Positions 18,010-26,820 of a DNA stretch of 64,000 bases are shown in pieces. The position numbers and the translations under genes are program-made. Within the stretch, counting starts at the first letter, position 1; the number at the start of each line of letters is the position of its first letter. Below the pieces are notes generated by a model that had not been told where the DNA came from, searched no databases, and was given only the letters and a program-made list of their open reading frames with translations. Source of the stretch: Sphingorhabdus lutea (GTDB lineage Bacteria > Pseudomonadota > Alphaproteobacteria > Sphingomonadales > Sphingomonadaceae); NCBI RefSeq assembly GCF_001889025.1, contig NZ_CP018154.1, positions 1,106,501 to 1,170,500 on the forward strand. Direction: 5' to 3'.

Positions 18010-19064
18010 GATGCTTGAAATTCGCCTAAATCGGATATTGCATTGGCCAAGGGGGTGACATCGGCCGGACTGTGGTGCCAACTTGTTACCAAACGTGCGC
18101 CATTGACGCCCCAATCGTAAAAATCAAAGCCTTGATTGCGCAATTTTTGCGCCTCATCGGCGGTTAAACGCAGAAAAATTTCATTCACTTGGACGGGGTA
18201 TAGCAATCTGTCGCCACATGCCGATGCAATAATTTGGGCGGCATGATTGGCGGCATGTGCATTTTCCAGCCATAAATCATCCTCTATCATTGCCAATAAT
18301 TGCGCGGCCATGAAACGGCCCTTTGAATGTAAATGCCCTGCACGTTTGCGGCGATATTCGCTTGCCTTGGCAAGGTCGGTGTTAAAGAAAATCAGCGCCT
18401 CTGCATTCATGCCGCCATTTTTAATGCAGCCAAAGGACAGCGCATCCACGCCCGATAAATGCGTTAATTCCGCAGCACTATAATTGCCCATGGCCACGAC
18501 ATTGGCAAATCTGGCCCCATCGACATGCAAGCCGATTTTGCCTTGTCGCCGCCCATTATTTGCCGGGTTATTTTTCTCAATAATATCGGCCAATTCACGA
18601 ATTTCCGACGGGGTATATGCCATGCCATATTCGCTGGCATTGGTGATGGATAGGCATGCCGGTTGCACCTGATGCACATCGTCGCGGATGGCGGATATTA
18701 TGTGCGTCAGCATATGGGGATTTATTTTCGCGCCATCGCCGCCAATGGGGATAATTTGCGCACCAGCGGTGAAAAAACCAGGCGCACCGCATTCATCAAC
18801 CACAATATGGGCTTCTTCATGGCATAATATGCCCTGATAAGGCTGTGTCATTGCGGCAAGGGCAAGGCAATTTGCCGCCGTGCCGGTTGAAACCGGATGA
18901 ACGATAATTTCAGCGCCAAAAATTTCACCAAATTTTTCATTTAACTGGGCGCTCCATTTATCCGCGCCATAGGCTGCGTCAACATGATTTGCCTTGGCAA
19001 TTGCTTCCATTATTTTGGGATGGACCAGCGCGCTATTATCAGAGAAAAATTGCATAAGCCGCAT
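18006..19064 (-). CDS. Low-specificity L-threonine aldolase-type PLP enzyme
   Basis: This 352-residue enzyme of the beta-eliminating lyase family likely cleaves threonine or related beta-hydroxy amino acids into glycine and an aldehyde. It begins with the family opening FFSDNSALVHPKIMEAI, has CHEEAHIVVDECGAPGFF, a PLP aspartate region LHVDGARFAN, and the PLP-binding lysine in SFGCIKNGGMNAEAL. Two in-frame ATGs (19064, 19055) are possible starts, neither with a clear ribosome-binding site. It is the first gene of a two-gene unit with the EamA transporter. Confidence 0.88.
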   Translation of the reverse strand: MRLMQFFSDNSALVHPKIMEAIAKANHVDAAYGADKWSAQLNEKFGEIFGAEIIVHPVSTGTAANCLALAAMTQPYQGILCHEEAHIVVDECGAPGFFTAGAQIIPIGGDGAKINPHMLTHIISAIRDDVHQVQPACLSITNASEYGMAYTPSEIRELADIIEKNNPANNGRRQGKIGLHVDGARFANVVAMGNYSAAELTHLSGVDALSFGCIKNGGMNAEALIFFNTDLAKASEYRRKRAGHLHSKGRFMAAQLLAMIEDDLWLENAHAANHAAQIIASACGDRLLYPVQVNEIFLRLTADEAQKLRNQGFDFYDWGVNGARLVTSWHHSPADVTPLANAISDLGEFQAS

Positions 19065-19130
19065 TGCGAGTATTGATGTTTTAGGTCAAGCCAATTTTTC
19101 GCATGAAATGGCGCAGACTCTATCTTCCAT

Positions 19131-19164
19131 AAAAAACGGCGCCCTTGATAATCAAAGGCGCCGC
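19131..19164 (-). terminator. Intrinsic terminator downstream of the large TonB receptor
   Basis: A 12-bp stem with one G-U pair (CGGCGCCCTTGA and its complement, loop TAA) is followed on the minus strand by six T residues, 40 bases after the receptor stop codon. The plus strand also has a T-run after the stem, so it may work both ways. Confidence 0.8.
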
Positions 19165-19203
19165 TAATTTTTTAAAATTTATTCCTACAAAAAACCGCGA
19201 TTA

Positions 19204-22200
19204 TTAAAAATTACCGCGAAGCACGAATGAGAATCGACGGTCGTTCATGAAATATGAACGCGGTGCCAATTGACTTGGATCACCGGTATATGCCTGTGAG
19301 GTCCTTGTCACTTCGTTCAGCAAATTCACCCCTTGAACACCAATTTTAATATTATCGGTCAAGTTGATAAATGCAGATGCATCCAATTGGCCCGTTGGTT
19401 CATTAAAGATGGAGTAGAATGGGAAGATAACATCCGCCGCAGTCAGCAAGAAGCGTGAGCGCCAATTATATGCCGCACGTAAAGATACTGGACCTTTTTC
19501 ATAAAATAATGCTGCATTGATATTATGTTTTGACAATTGTTCCAATGGCAAATTGCCAGTGGGAACAGTTGATCCTGGTGAATTTACCCCGCCATTTAAG
19601 AAGCTATTCGGCAGGCCCTTACTTTTAATATAAGTATAATTGCCAGAGAAACCAAGGCCGCTTAAGAAACCAGGTAAGAAGTCATAGGTTTGCTGATAAG
19701 CAATTTCAAAGCCCTTAACCTTACCTTTTCCGTCAAAATTATCTGGACCACGAACCAAAATATCACGGGTGATATTATTGCTTGTAAATTGGATGGTGCG
19801 GACATTTTGATAGAAGAAGTCGCTAATATCTTTATAAAATGCGTTGAATGTTATCGAACCTACGCGTGCGAAATACCATTCGGCGGTCGCATCAAATTGC
19901 CATGCTGTTGCAGGGCGAATGGCAGGATTTCCAACTTCGGCCGTTAATGCGCCAGAGCCATCTAATGAAACATTCATAAAGTTGCGAAGCACCGCATTAT
20001 CTGCGCGTGCCAAAACCTTTGACCCAGCAAAACGCAAGACAATATCATCACTTAAGCCCAATTTTAAATTCAGGCTGGGCAATAGATAATTATAATCGCC
20101 CCGTGCAACATTATATTGCGATGATCCATTGGCAAATTGCTGTAATTGTAAATAGGCCGCTGGACCTTCATCACATATACCGCCGGGGGTGCTTGTTTGT
20201 CCATTGGGCAGGGTGATGGTCGCACAACGTGATGCAAATGTCCCTGATATGCCCAGTGAAGCAGCAGAGCCCACACCCAAGCTACCTGCGCTGGTAACAT
20301 TGGTGTTCACATAACGTAGGCCAATATTGCCGGATAAACGCGTATCACCGGCAAAATTATCAGTTCCAAAATTCAACATACCATAGGCTGCGAAATCTTG
20401 TTGTGTAACAGGTTGGATTTCAGTCGGCAAAAATGCACCATTTGTGCCTCCACGATTTGCAAGTGGCTGCCAACCAGCCTGTCCAGCACCTAAAGCATTC
20501 CAGCGGTCAACGACGGTGCGGAAAAATGCAGATGATCCGGTATAATCTTTCGTCAAATTACCATTATAATAATTTGCTGTTGGTGGGCCATTTACTTGAC
20601 CACGGAAGAAATTGGGCGCGGAATATAATTCAACTTGTCCAGGGGTATCGGCAAAATTAACTGGACGGCTGCCGCCCCAAACTTCGCTTAATACGCCCCA
20701 ATTATAGGTTGAATAGCGAACAATTTGTTCGCGGTCCTGATAATTTGCACCAATTTTTGCTGATTTGAAGAATGAGTCTTCGCCAAAATCATAGCTTAAA
20801 TCACCCTTAAATGCATATTGAGTGCCTTCGCTATCCTCAATATGGTCCATAGCTGCACGCCAAAATGTAAAGCGCGGGTCGGCAAAATATTGGGCGTCGG
20901 TTGCAGCAGGAAGCCCGCCCGTTGTTTGATCTCCACCCCATGAATAGGAAAGGAAATTTGGCTTATGCGGGGTTACCGACGGCAAATCACCGGTCAGGTC
21001 AAGTTCCTGATCCGCAAAGGTTGATCCAAAAACGCTAACGTCCAAATTTTTCTTACGCGATGTGGCATATTGCGCATCAAGGTTAAGGTGTAATCTGTCG
21101 GTTAATTCGGTTTTTAAGTTAAGGCCAAAATCTTTATTAGTGGTGGATTCCTCCACGCCGCGATTGCCCAATGTTTGTTGCAAACCGCCAATGGGCACAA
21201 AGGCGTTATTACCGCGCCAGCCATTATTGGGGTTGGTGATATAGCCAGATTGGAATAAATTATTCGAATCATAAACATAGTCGGTATATTGGCCCGCAAC
21301 ACATTGCCCGCGCGTGGTGGGATCACCATTGCTAAAGTTACCGCGTGAATCGGGAACGCGAACATATGGACCATTGCTGTTTTGCTGACACCCAATCGGG
21401 AATGTGCCATATTCCGCAGTATCAGGCGCGGTTTCAAATGTGCGCTCTGACCATGCGGAGGATGAGTGGGAACGAATAAATTCAGCAGTGATAAGCGTTT
21501 TTTGATCAATGCTTTCAAATTGCGCCGCAATTGTTTGGCCATTACGTTTACGGTCAAAATCTTGACGTCTAAATTGTCCGCCAAGTGGGGCATAACGAAC
21601 GGCCGCTGGATCAACAAAGCCATCTGCGCCAGTAGTTAATGCCGTGCCGCATGGTGAATTTGGCGCTGGCAATGTTAGCGTATCACCGCTGCCGGGCAAT
21701 GGGTTGCGGCAAACCTGCGCCCCATTGGAGAATGCACGGTTTACCAAGCGGTTGTCACGAGTTTGGAAATTGGTAATTTGCAGGCCATCTGCGCGGCTTT
21801 TAATGCGAGAGTAAGAACCGCTGACCAACAGGCCGAATGTGCCTTTATCCGTGTCCCATGTTTTGCTGATTAAACCAGAAAAAGTCGGCGTCCATTCTTT
21901 ACGGAAATCGCCATAATTGGCCTCTGCTGAAAAGGCGAGCCTAAAGCCCTTATTATCAAAAGGCTTTCTAGTGTTCAGATTTACCGTGCCGGCCAATCCG
22001 CCTTCGACCATATCCGCCGTGGCGTTTTTCGACACAATGACCGATCCCAATAATTCAGAAGGAACATCAGAGAAGTTAAGTGCCTGTCCACCAACACCCG
22101 CAGCAAAAGCAGTGCGACCATTAAATTCAGAGCGCACAAAGTTTAACCCGCGAATAACAACGCCAGAACCTTCAACCGAGAAGTGATCAGGGTCATTTGA

Positions 22201-22557
22201 ACCAGAAAAGCGGCTGATGGAAACGCCCGGTAGGCGCTGCAAAGCCTCAGTCACCGAGCGGTCGGGAAGGGCGCCAATATCTTCCGAAGTAATCGCATCG
22301 ACAACGGTGTCAGAGTCGCGTTTAATTTTTTGCGCATTGGCCAAGCTCTCGCGAATTCCGGTAACGACAATTTCGCCTTCGCTGCTTGTTACAGCCGGTT
22401 TTTCCTCGTCTGCAGCCTGTTGGGCAAGGGCGGCATTGGATGCCAAAAGGGCGCAAATCGCCAATGACGATGCGCCCAATTTTAATGCCTTAAATTTCTG
22501 TCTATTAAACTCTAACTCATTATTTATATTAGAGATTTTTACTTCTCTCGCTCCCAT
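19204..22557 (-). CDS. TonB-dependent receptor, probable oligosaccharide transporter
   Basis: A 1117-residue outer-membrane receptor. The N terminus is a long signal region: about 23 polar residues, then LGASSLAICALLASNAALAQ. A TonB-box-like stretch (EGEIVVTGIRESL) follows, then the plug (about 60-185, with LPDRSVTEALQRLPGVSISR) and a large barrel ending in the usual aromatic FVLRGNF. The length and the plug type match carbohydrate receptors of Caulobacter and Xanthomonas glycan loci. The start is supported by GAGGGAGAG. A perfect LacI-type palindrome lies 21 bases upstream of the start codon, so it is probably repressed without substrate. Adjacent glycoside hydrolases suggest beta-glycan oligosaccharides. 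Confidence 0.93.
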   Translation of the reverse strand: MGAREVKISNINNELEFNRQKFKALKLGASSLAICALLASNAALAQQAADEEKPAVTSSEGEIVVTGIRESLANAQKIKRDSDTVVDAITSEDIGALPDRSVTEALQRLPGVSISRFSGSNDPDHFSVEGSGVVIRGLNFVRSEFNGRTAFAAGVGGQALNFSDVPSELLGSVIVSKNATADMVEGGLAGTVNLNTRKPFDNKGFRLAFSAEANYGDFRKEWTPTFSGLISKTWDTDKGTFGLLVSGSYSRIKSRADGLQITNFQTRDNRLVNRAFSNGAQVCRNPLPGSGDTLTLPAPNSPCGTALTTGADGFVDPAAVRYAPLGGQFRRQDFDRKRNGQTIAAQFESIDQKTLITAEFIRSHSSSAWSERTFETAPDTAEYGTFPIGCQQNSNGPYVRVPDSRGNFSNGDPTTRGQCVAGQYTDYVYDSNNLFQSGYITNPNNGWRGNNAFVPIGGLQQTLGNRGVEESTTNKDFGLNLKTELTDRLHLNLDAQYATSRKKNLDVSVFGSTFADQELDLTGDLPSVTPHKPNFLSYSWGGDQTTGGLPAATDAQYFADPRFTFWRAAMDHIEDSEGTQYAFKGDLSYDFGEDSFFKSAKIGANYQDREQIVRYSTYNWGVLSEVWGGSRPVNFADTPGQVELYSAPNFFRGQVNGPPTANYYNGNLTKDYTGSSAFFRTVVDRWNALGAGQAGWQPLANRGGTNGAFLPTEIQPVTQQDFAAYGMLNFGTDNFAGDTRLSGNIGLRYVNTNVTSAGSLGVGSAASLGISGTFASRCATITLPNGQTSTPGGICDEGPAAYLQLQQFANGSSQYNVARGDYNYLLPSLNLKLGLSDDIVLRFAGSKVLARADNAVLRNFMNVSLDGSGALTAEVGNPAIRPATAWQFDATAEWYFARVGSITFNAFYKDISDFFYQNVRTIQFTSNNITRDILVRGPDNFDGKGKVKGFEIAYQQTYDFLPGFLSGLGFSGNYTYIKSKGLPNSFLNGGVNSPGSTVPTGNLPLEQLSKHNINAALFYEKGPVSLRAAYNWRSRFLLTAADVIFPFYSIFNEPTGQLDASAFINLTDNIKIGVQGVNLLNEVTRTSQAYTGDPSQLAPRSYFMNDRRFSFVLRGNF

Positions 22558-22577
22558 ATTCTCTCTCCCTCAGTATT

Positions 22578-22591
22578 TGGTAGCGCTACCA
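22578..22591. promoter_or_regulatory. LacI-family operator O1 (TonB receptor / halogenase promoters)
   Basis: The perfect palindrome TGGTAGCGCTACCA lies between the divergent TonB receptor and the first halogenase. It shares the core TAGCGCTACCA with two other intergenic sites in the island (31123 and 34578) and has the CG-centred form of LacI-family operators. The regulator is probably the LacI protein encoded at 31244. Confidence 0.82.
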
Positions 22592-22699
22592 TTTTATAAT
22601 ATAGATAGTGCTTGAATATAGATGTTTAACGTGCCACTTGTCGGTTGGCAAGCGCGCATTTGAGAAAAAGCGCGATATTTTTTCGTTTCAAGAAAATGG

Positions 22700-24265
22700 A
22701 TGCAAAATAGTCACATGATAAAAAATGACAGTTCATTTATAGGTAGCGCAATTAAGGACATAGTCATTGTAGGCGGGGGCACAGCGGGATGGATGGCCGC
22801 CGCAGCATTTAGCCGTTTTTTGGATAATGGAAACCGCAATATCACGCTGGTTGAATCCGAAGAAATTGGCACTGTTGGCGTGGGAGAGGCGACAATTCCC
22901 GCGATAATCAATTTTAACAAAATGTTGGAAATATCTGAAAATGACTTTTTACGCGCCACGCAAGGGACGTTTAAATTGGGCATTGAATTTGTCAATTGGG
23001 GACAGGTTGGCGATTCCTATTTCCATCCATTTGGCAATTATGGTCAAGATTTGCACGGCATAAATTTTCATCAATTATATCTGCGTGAACATGCATTGGG
23101 TGATAAAAGGTCAATCTCGCAATATTGCATGTCGGCCATGGCAGCACAAAATGGCCGTTTTGGCAGGGCAAGCGCCAATGCACGTTCGCCCGTTTCGGAA
23201 ATATTTTACGCCTATCATTTTGATGCGTCTCTATATGCAAAAATGCTGCGCGAATATGCCGAAAATAATAAGGTAAATCGGCAAGAGGGCCGCGTTGTCG
23301 ATGTGGTCAGGCACGCCGAAAATGGCTTTGTCGAATCGGTTATATTGGATGATGGCCGCAAAATATCAGGTGATTTATTCATTGATTGTTCGGGTTTTCG
23401 CGCTTTGTTAATTGGCGATGCATTGGGCGAGGAATATGAAGATTGGAGCAAATGGCTGCCCGTGGACCGCGCCTTTGCCGTGCCGACGACAAATATTATG
23501 TCGCCAGTTCCCTTTACCCGTTCAACGGCGCATGAAGCAGGCTGGCAATGGCGAATCCCCTTGCAACATCGCACTGGCAACGGCCATGTTTATTCCAGTA
23601 AATTTATACCGGATGACGTGGCGCAGCAGATTTTAATGTCCAATTTGGAAGGTGAGCCACTGGCCGCGCCCAAACAGCTGCGCTTCACAACGGGGCGGCG
23701 CAAAAATAGCTGGAGCCATAATGTTGTGGCGCTTGGCCTATCGGGTGGTTTTTTGGAGCCGCTTGAATCCACCAGCATTCATTTAATTCAAAATGGCATT
23801 GCACGATTATTTGCCCTATTCCCTGATAAAGGCTTTAACCCAATTGAGCGCGAAGAATATAATAAAGGGATGAGCGAGCTTTATGAGGATATTCGCGATT
23901 TCATCATCCTGCATTATCATGCCACACAAAGGGAGGATTCCGAATTTTGGCGTTATGTCAAAAATATGTCCATTCCCACCTCATTGGAACGCAAGATGGA
24001 TTTGTTTAAAAGCCGTGGCCGCGTTTTTCGTGAAAATGCCGAATTATTCGGCTTGCCCAGCTGGGTCGCGGTAATGCTGGGGCAAAATATATGGCCCTAT
24101 GGATGGGACACATTGGCAGATGCATTGGATGAAGGCAGGGTCAGGGACGCGATGCGCCAAATGCGCGATGTATATGCTGCCACTGCGCAGGCGCTGCCCA
24201 CCCATGAGGAATTTATAAAAATGTCGGGCGCATGGGCCGCGGATGACGAACGGATGCTAAAATGA
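22700..24265 (+). CDS. Flavin-dependent tryptophan/indole halogenase family protein (H1)
   Basis: This 521-residue protein belongs to the PrnA-type FADH2-dependent halogenases. Visible features are the FAD loop IVGGGTAGWMAAAAF (23-37), GVGEATIP (60-67), the presumed catalytic lysine in TFKLGIEF (Lys92), the diagnostic WQWRIP motif, and the EPLEST segment with the glutamate that assists catalysis. A partner flavin reductase is needed but none is encoded nearby. Relatives near TonB receptors (for example BrvH) halogenate indole in vitro, while their physiological substrates are unknown. It heads the operon H1-H2-cupin, with ATGA overlap to H2 and a LacI-type operator upstream. Confidence 0.9.
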   Translation: MQNSHMIKNDSSFIGSAIKDIVIVGGGTAGWMAAAAFSRFLDNGNRNITLVESEEIGTVGVGEATIPAIINFNKMLEISENDFLRATQGTFKLGIEFVNWGQVGDSYFHPFGNYGQDLHGINFHQLYLREHALGDKRSISQYCMSAMAAQNGRFGRASANARSPVSEIFYAYHFDASLYAKMLREYAENNKVNRQEGRVVDVVRHAENGFVESVILDDGRKISGDLFIDCSGFRALLIGDALGEEYEDWSKWLPVDRAFAVPTTNIMSPVPFTRSTAHEAGWQWRIPLQHRTGNGHVYSSKFIPDDVAQQILMSNLEGEPLAAPKQLRFTTGRRKNSWSHNVVALGLSGGFLEPLESTSIHLIQNGIARLFALFPDKGFNPIEREEYNKGMSELYEDIRDFIILHYHATQREDSEFWRYVKNMSIPTSLERKMDLFKSRGRVFRENAELFGLPSWVAVMLGQNIWPYGWDTLADALDEGRVRDAMRQMRDVYAATAQALPTHEEFIKMSGAWAADDERMLK

Positions 24266-25809
24266 CACAGGATGATATGATCCAGCGCATTGTCATTGTC
24301 GGCGGGGGCACGGCGGGATGGATGGCGGCGGCAGCATTTTCGCGCGTTTTAGGGGCGATGCCCGGTCTTTTAATCACGCTTATCGAATCCGACGCCATTG
24401 GAACAGTGGGCGTGGGGGAGGCGACAATCCCCGATATTTGCCTGTTCAACAATTTATTGGGCATCAATGAAAATTTATTTATGCGCGAAACAGGCGCGAC
24501 ATATAAATTGGGTATAGAATTTGTCGATTGGTATAAAAAAGGGCATAGCTATGTCCACCCATTTGGCAATTATGGCATTGATATGTTGGGTATTGAATTT
24601 CACCATATGTGGCTGCGCGGTTTATCAATTGGCGATAATTCAAATATTGATGAATATTCCATTGCAACGATGGCAGGAAAAATGGAGCGCTTTATGCGTC
24701 CAGATGTCAATCAACCCAATTCGCCGCTTTCCAAATTTAGCTATGCCTTTCAATTTGATGCGGGCCGATATGCCCAATTTTTACGCCGTCGTTCACAGGC
24801 ACAGGGCGTCGAGAGAATAGAAGGCAAAATTGTTGATACTTTGCTGGACAGCCAAAACGGGCATGTGCGCCATGTTCAATTGGAGGATGGAAGCAAGATA
24901 GAGGGTGATTTATTCATTGATTGTTCGGGCTTTCGCGCTTTGTTAATTGGCGGGGCAATGGGCGTTGGGTTTGAAGATTGGACCAAATGGCTGCCCTGTG
25001 ACCGTGCGGTTGCCATGCCATGCGCCTATCCAAATGGGCAAAGCGGCGCGGATAGCGAGCCATTAACGCGTAGCATCGCACAGCCTGCGGGCTGGCAATG
25101 GCGCATCCCCCTGCAACATAGAATTGGCAATGGCCATGTTTATTCCAGCGCCCATATGAATGCGCAGGAGGCGGAGAAAATATTGCGGGATAATTTGGAT
25201 GGTGAGGTTTTGGGGGAGGCAAATCATATCCGCTTTACCGCCGGCCACCGGAAAAAAGCATGGGTAAAAAATGTCATTTCATTGGGTCTTTCGGGCGGGT
25301 TTTTAGAACCACTGGAATCAACCGCCATTCATTTGGTTCAAACCGGCATTTCCAGAATATTGACATTATTTCCGACGCGGAAATGTAACGTCAAAGAAAT
25401 TGAACGTTTTAATCAGCAATCAATCGAAGATTATGTGACCATAAGGGATTTTTTAATCCTGCATTATAAAGCGACCAGCCGAGATGATAGCGAATTTTGG
25501 GATTATTGCCGCAATTTGGAACCGCCCAGTGGATTGGCCGATAAATTGGCGATGTTTGAATCTTCGGGCCGTGTTTTTCGCGAAAATAATGAATTATTTA
25601 CTGAGACAAGCTGGCTTTCCGTCATGGTCGGACAGGGGGTTAAAGCAGGCGGATATCATCCCGCCGCGCATTTAATTTCAGAGGTTGAGACCAAAGAAAG
25701 GCTGCGCCATATTCGCGGCGTCATAAAACAAACCGCAAATGCCATGCCGGCACAGGCCGATTTTTTGCGGCAGCAGGGCGCAATTATGCCGCAGGAGGAA
25801 ATGAAGTAA
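24262..25809 (+). CDS. Flavin-dependent tryptophan/indole halogenase family protein (H2)
   Basis: A 515-residue paralogue of the preceding gene with all family signatures: IVGGGTAGWMAAAAF (12-26), GVGEATIP (50-57), YKLGIEF with Lys82, WQWRIP, and EPLESTAIHL. It starts inside the H1 stop (ATGA) and ends immediately before the cupin-like gene. A 49-bp stretch is almost identical in DNA to H1 while the rest has diverged, which suggests recent sequence exchange. The substrate is unknown; linkage to glycan genes argues against a role in a classical antibiotic pathway. Confidence 0.9.
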   Translation: MTQDDMIQRIVIVGGGTAGWMAAAAFSRVLGAMPGLLITLIESDAIGTVGVGEATIPDICLFNNLLGINENLFMRETGATYKLGIEFVDWYKKGHSYVHPFGNYGIDMLGIEFHHMWLRGLSIGDNSNIDEYSIATMAGKMERFMRPDVNQPNSPLSKFSYAFQFDAGRYAQFLRRRSQAQGVERIEGKIVDTLLDSQNGHVRHVQLEDGSKIEGDLFIDCSGFRALLIGGAMGVGFEDWTKWLPCDRAVAMPCAYPNGQSGADSEPLTRSIAQPAGWQWRIPLQHRIGNGHVYSSAHMNAQEAEKILRDNLDGEVLGEANHIRFTAGHRKKAWVKNVISLGLSGGFLEPLESTAIHLVQTGISRILTLFPTRKCNVKEIERFNQQSIEDYVTIRDFLILHYKATSRDDSEFWDYCRNLEPPSGLADKLAMFESSGRVFRENNELFTETSWLSVMVGQGVKAGGYHPAAHLISEVETKERLRHIRGVIKQTANAMPAQADFLRQQGAIMPQEEMK

Positions 25810-26820
25810 ATGGTGCAAATTTGCCCGCCACAAGAAATAAGAATATGCGAAAATATAAGTGATGAAATTTTTCACAATGAAATTCGCACGGCCCATCAAC
25901 CCGTTATTTTGCGCGGGCTGGTGGCCGATTGGCCCGCCGTCCATGCCGCAAAAATGGGTGATGAGGCGATGGCTGCCTATTTGAATGAATGCGGCACGAC
26001 ACAGCCTATAACCGCTCTTGCCGCGCCGCCATCTGCCAAAGGCCGATTTTATTATAATGATGAAATGACGGGATTTAACTTTATTACCGCAAAGGGGAAT
26101 ATGGCGCAATTTTTGCAAGAATTGCTGCAAGAAAATAAAAAAGACGAAGGCTTTGCCATGGCCGTACAGTCGGAGATATTGCGGATAATTTCGCCGCCCT
26201 TTGCCATGCAAAACCGGTTGGACCTATTGCCCGATGTGGATGCCCGCATTTGGATTGGCAATAAAGTGCGGGTGGCAACCCATTTTGACCTTAGCGAAAA
26301 TGTGGCATGTAATGTTGCGGGGCGGCGAAAATTCACGTTATTTCCGCCCGATCAGTTGGCAAATTTATATCTTGGGCCAATGGAGCTTACCCCCGCCGGA
26401 ACGCCGGTTTCTATGGTTGATCCGCAACATCCCGATTTGGGAAAATATCCCCGTTTCGCAAAGGCATGGGAACATGTACAAACCTCCATATTGGAGGCAG
26501 GAGACGCGCTATATATACCCTATGGTTGGTGGCATGCGGTGGATAGTTTGGACAGTCTTAATATATTGGTCAATTATTGGTGGAATAACCCGCATATCAA
26601 AATGGCATCCCCCTATGATGCATTATTGCATATGATTGCCGCCTATCGCCATTTGCCGGACCATCAAAAGCAAATTTGGCAGAATATTACAAATAATTAT
26701 GTGTTTTCTAAAAATGACGTTGCGGCCCATTTGCCCGAACAATCAAAGGGGATGTTGGCGAATTATTCGCCTTTATTGATTGAAAATATGATAAACCATT
26801 TAAAGCGTAGCATAGCTTAA
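25810..26820 (+). CDS. Cupin-like / JmjC-type (cupin_8) protein
   Basis: The 336-residue protein resembles the cupin_8 family of Fe(II)/2-oxoglutarate-dependent JmjC-like hydroxylases. The metal triad can be seen as H-x-D in ATHFDLSENV and a distal histidine in YGWWHAV, and GRRKFTLFPP is the typical strand between them. These proteins recur next to halogenases and TonB receptors in Caulobacter and Xanthomonas glycan loci, but their substrate is unknown. Its ATG directly follows the H2 stop and has a strong AGGAGG in the end of H2. Its TAA shares bases with the stop of the convergent H3 gene. Confidence 0.82.
   Translation: MVQICPPQEIRICENISDEIFHNEIRTAHQPVILRGLVADWPAVHAAKMGDEAMAAYLNECGTTQPITALAAPPSAKGRFYYNDEMTGFNFITAKGNMAQFLQELLQENKKDEGFAMAVQSEILRIISPPFAMQNRLDLLPDVDARIWIGNKVRVATHFDLSENVACNVAGRRKFTLFPPDQLANLYLGPMELTPAGTPVSMVDPQHPDLGKYPRFAKAWEHVQTSILEAGDALYIPYGWWHAVDSLDSLNILVNYWWNNPHIKMASPYDALLHMIAAYRHLPDHQKQIWQNITNNYVFSKNDVAAHLPEQSKGMLANYSPLLIENMINHLKRSIA

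Noticed and set aside
19204..22557. Several long frames on the opposite strand of the TonB receptor and other large genes
   Set aside because: They lie antisense within clear coding genes, lack ribosome-binding sites and have compositions expected of shadow frames.
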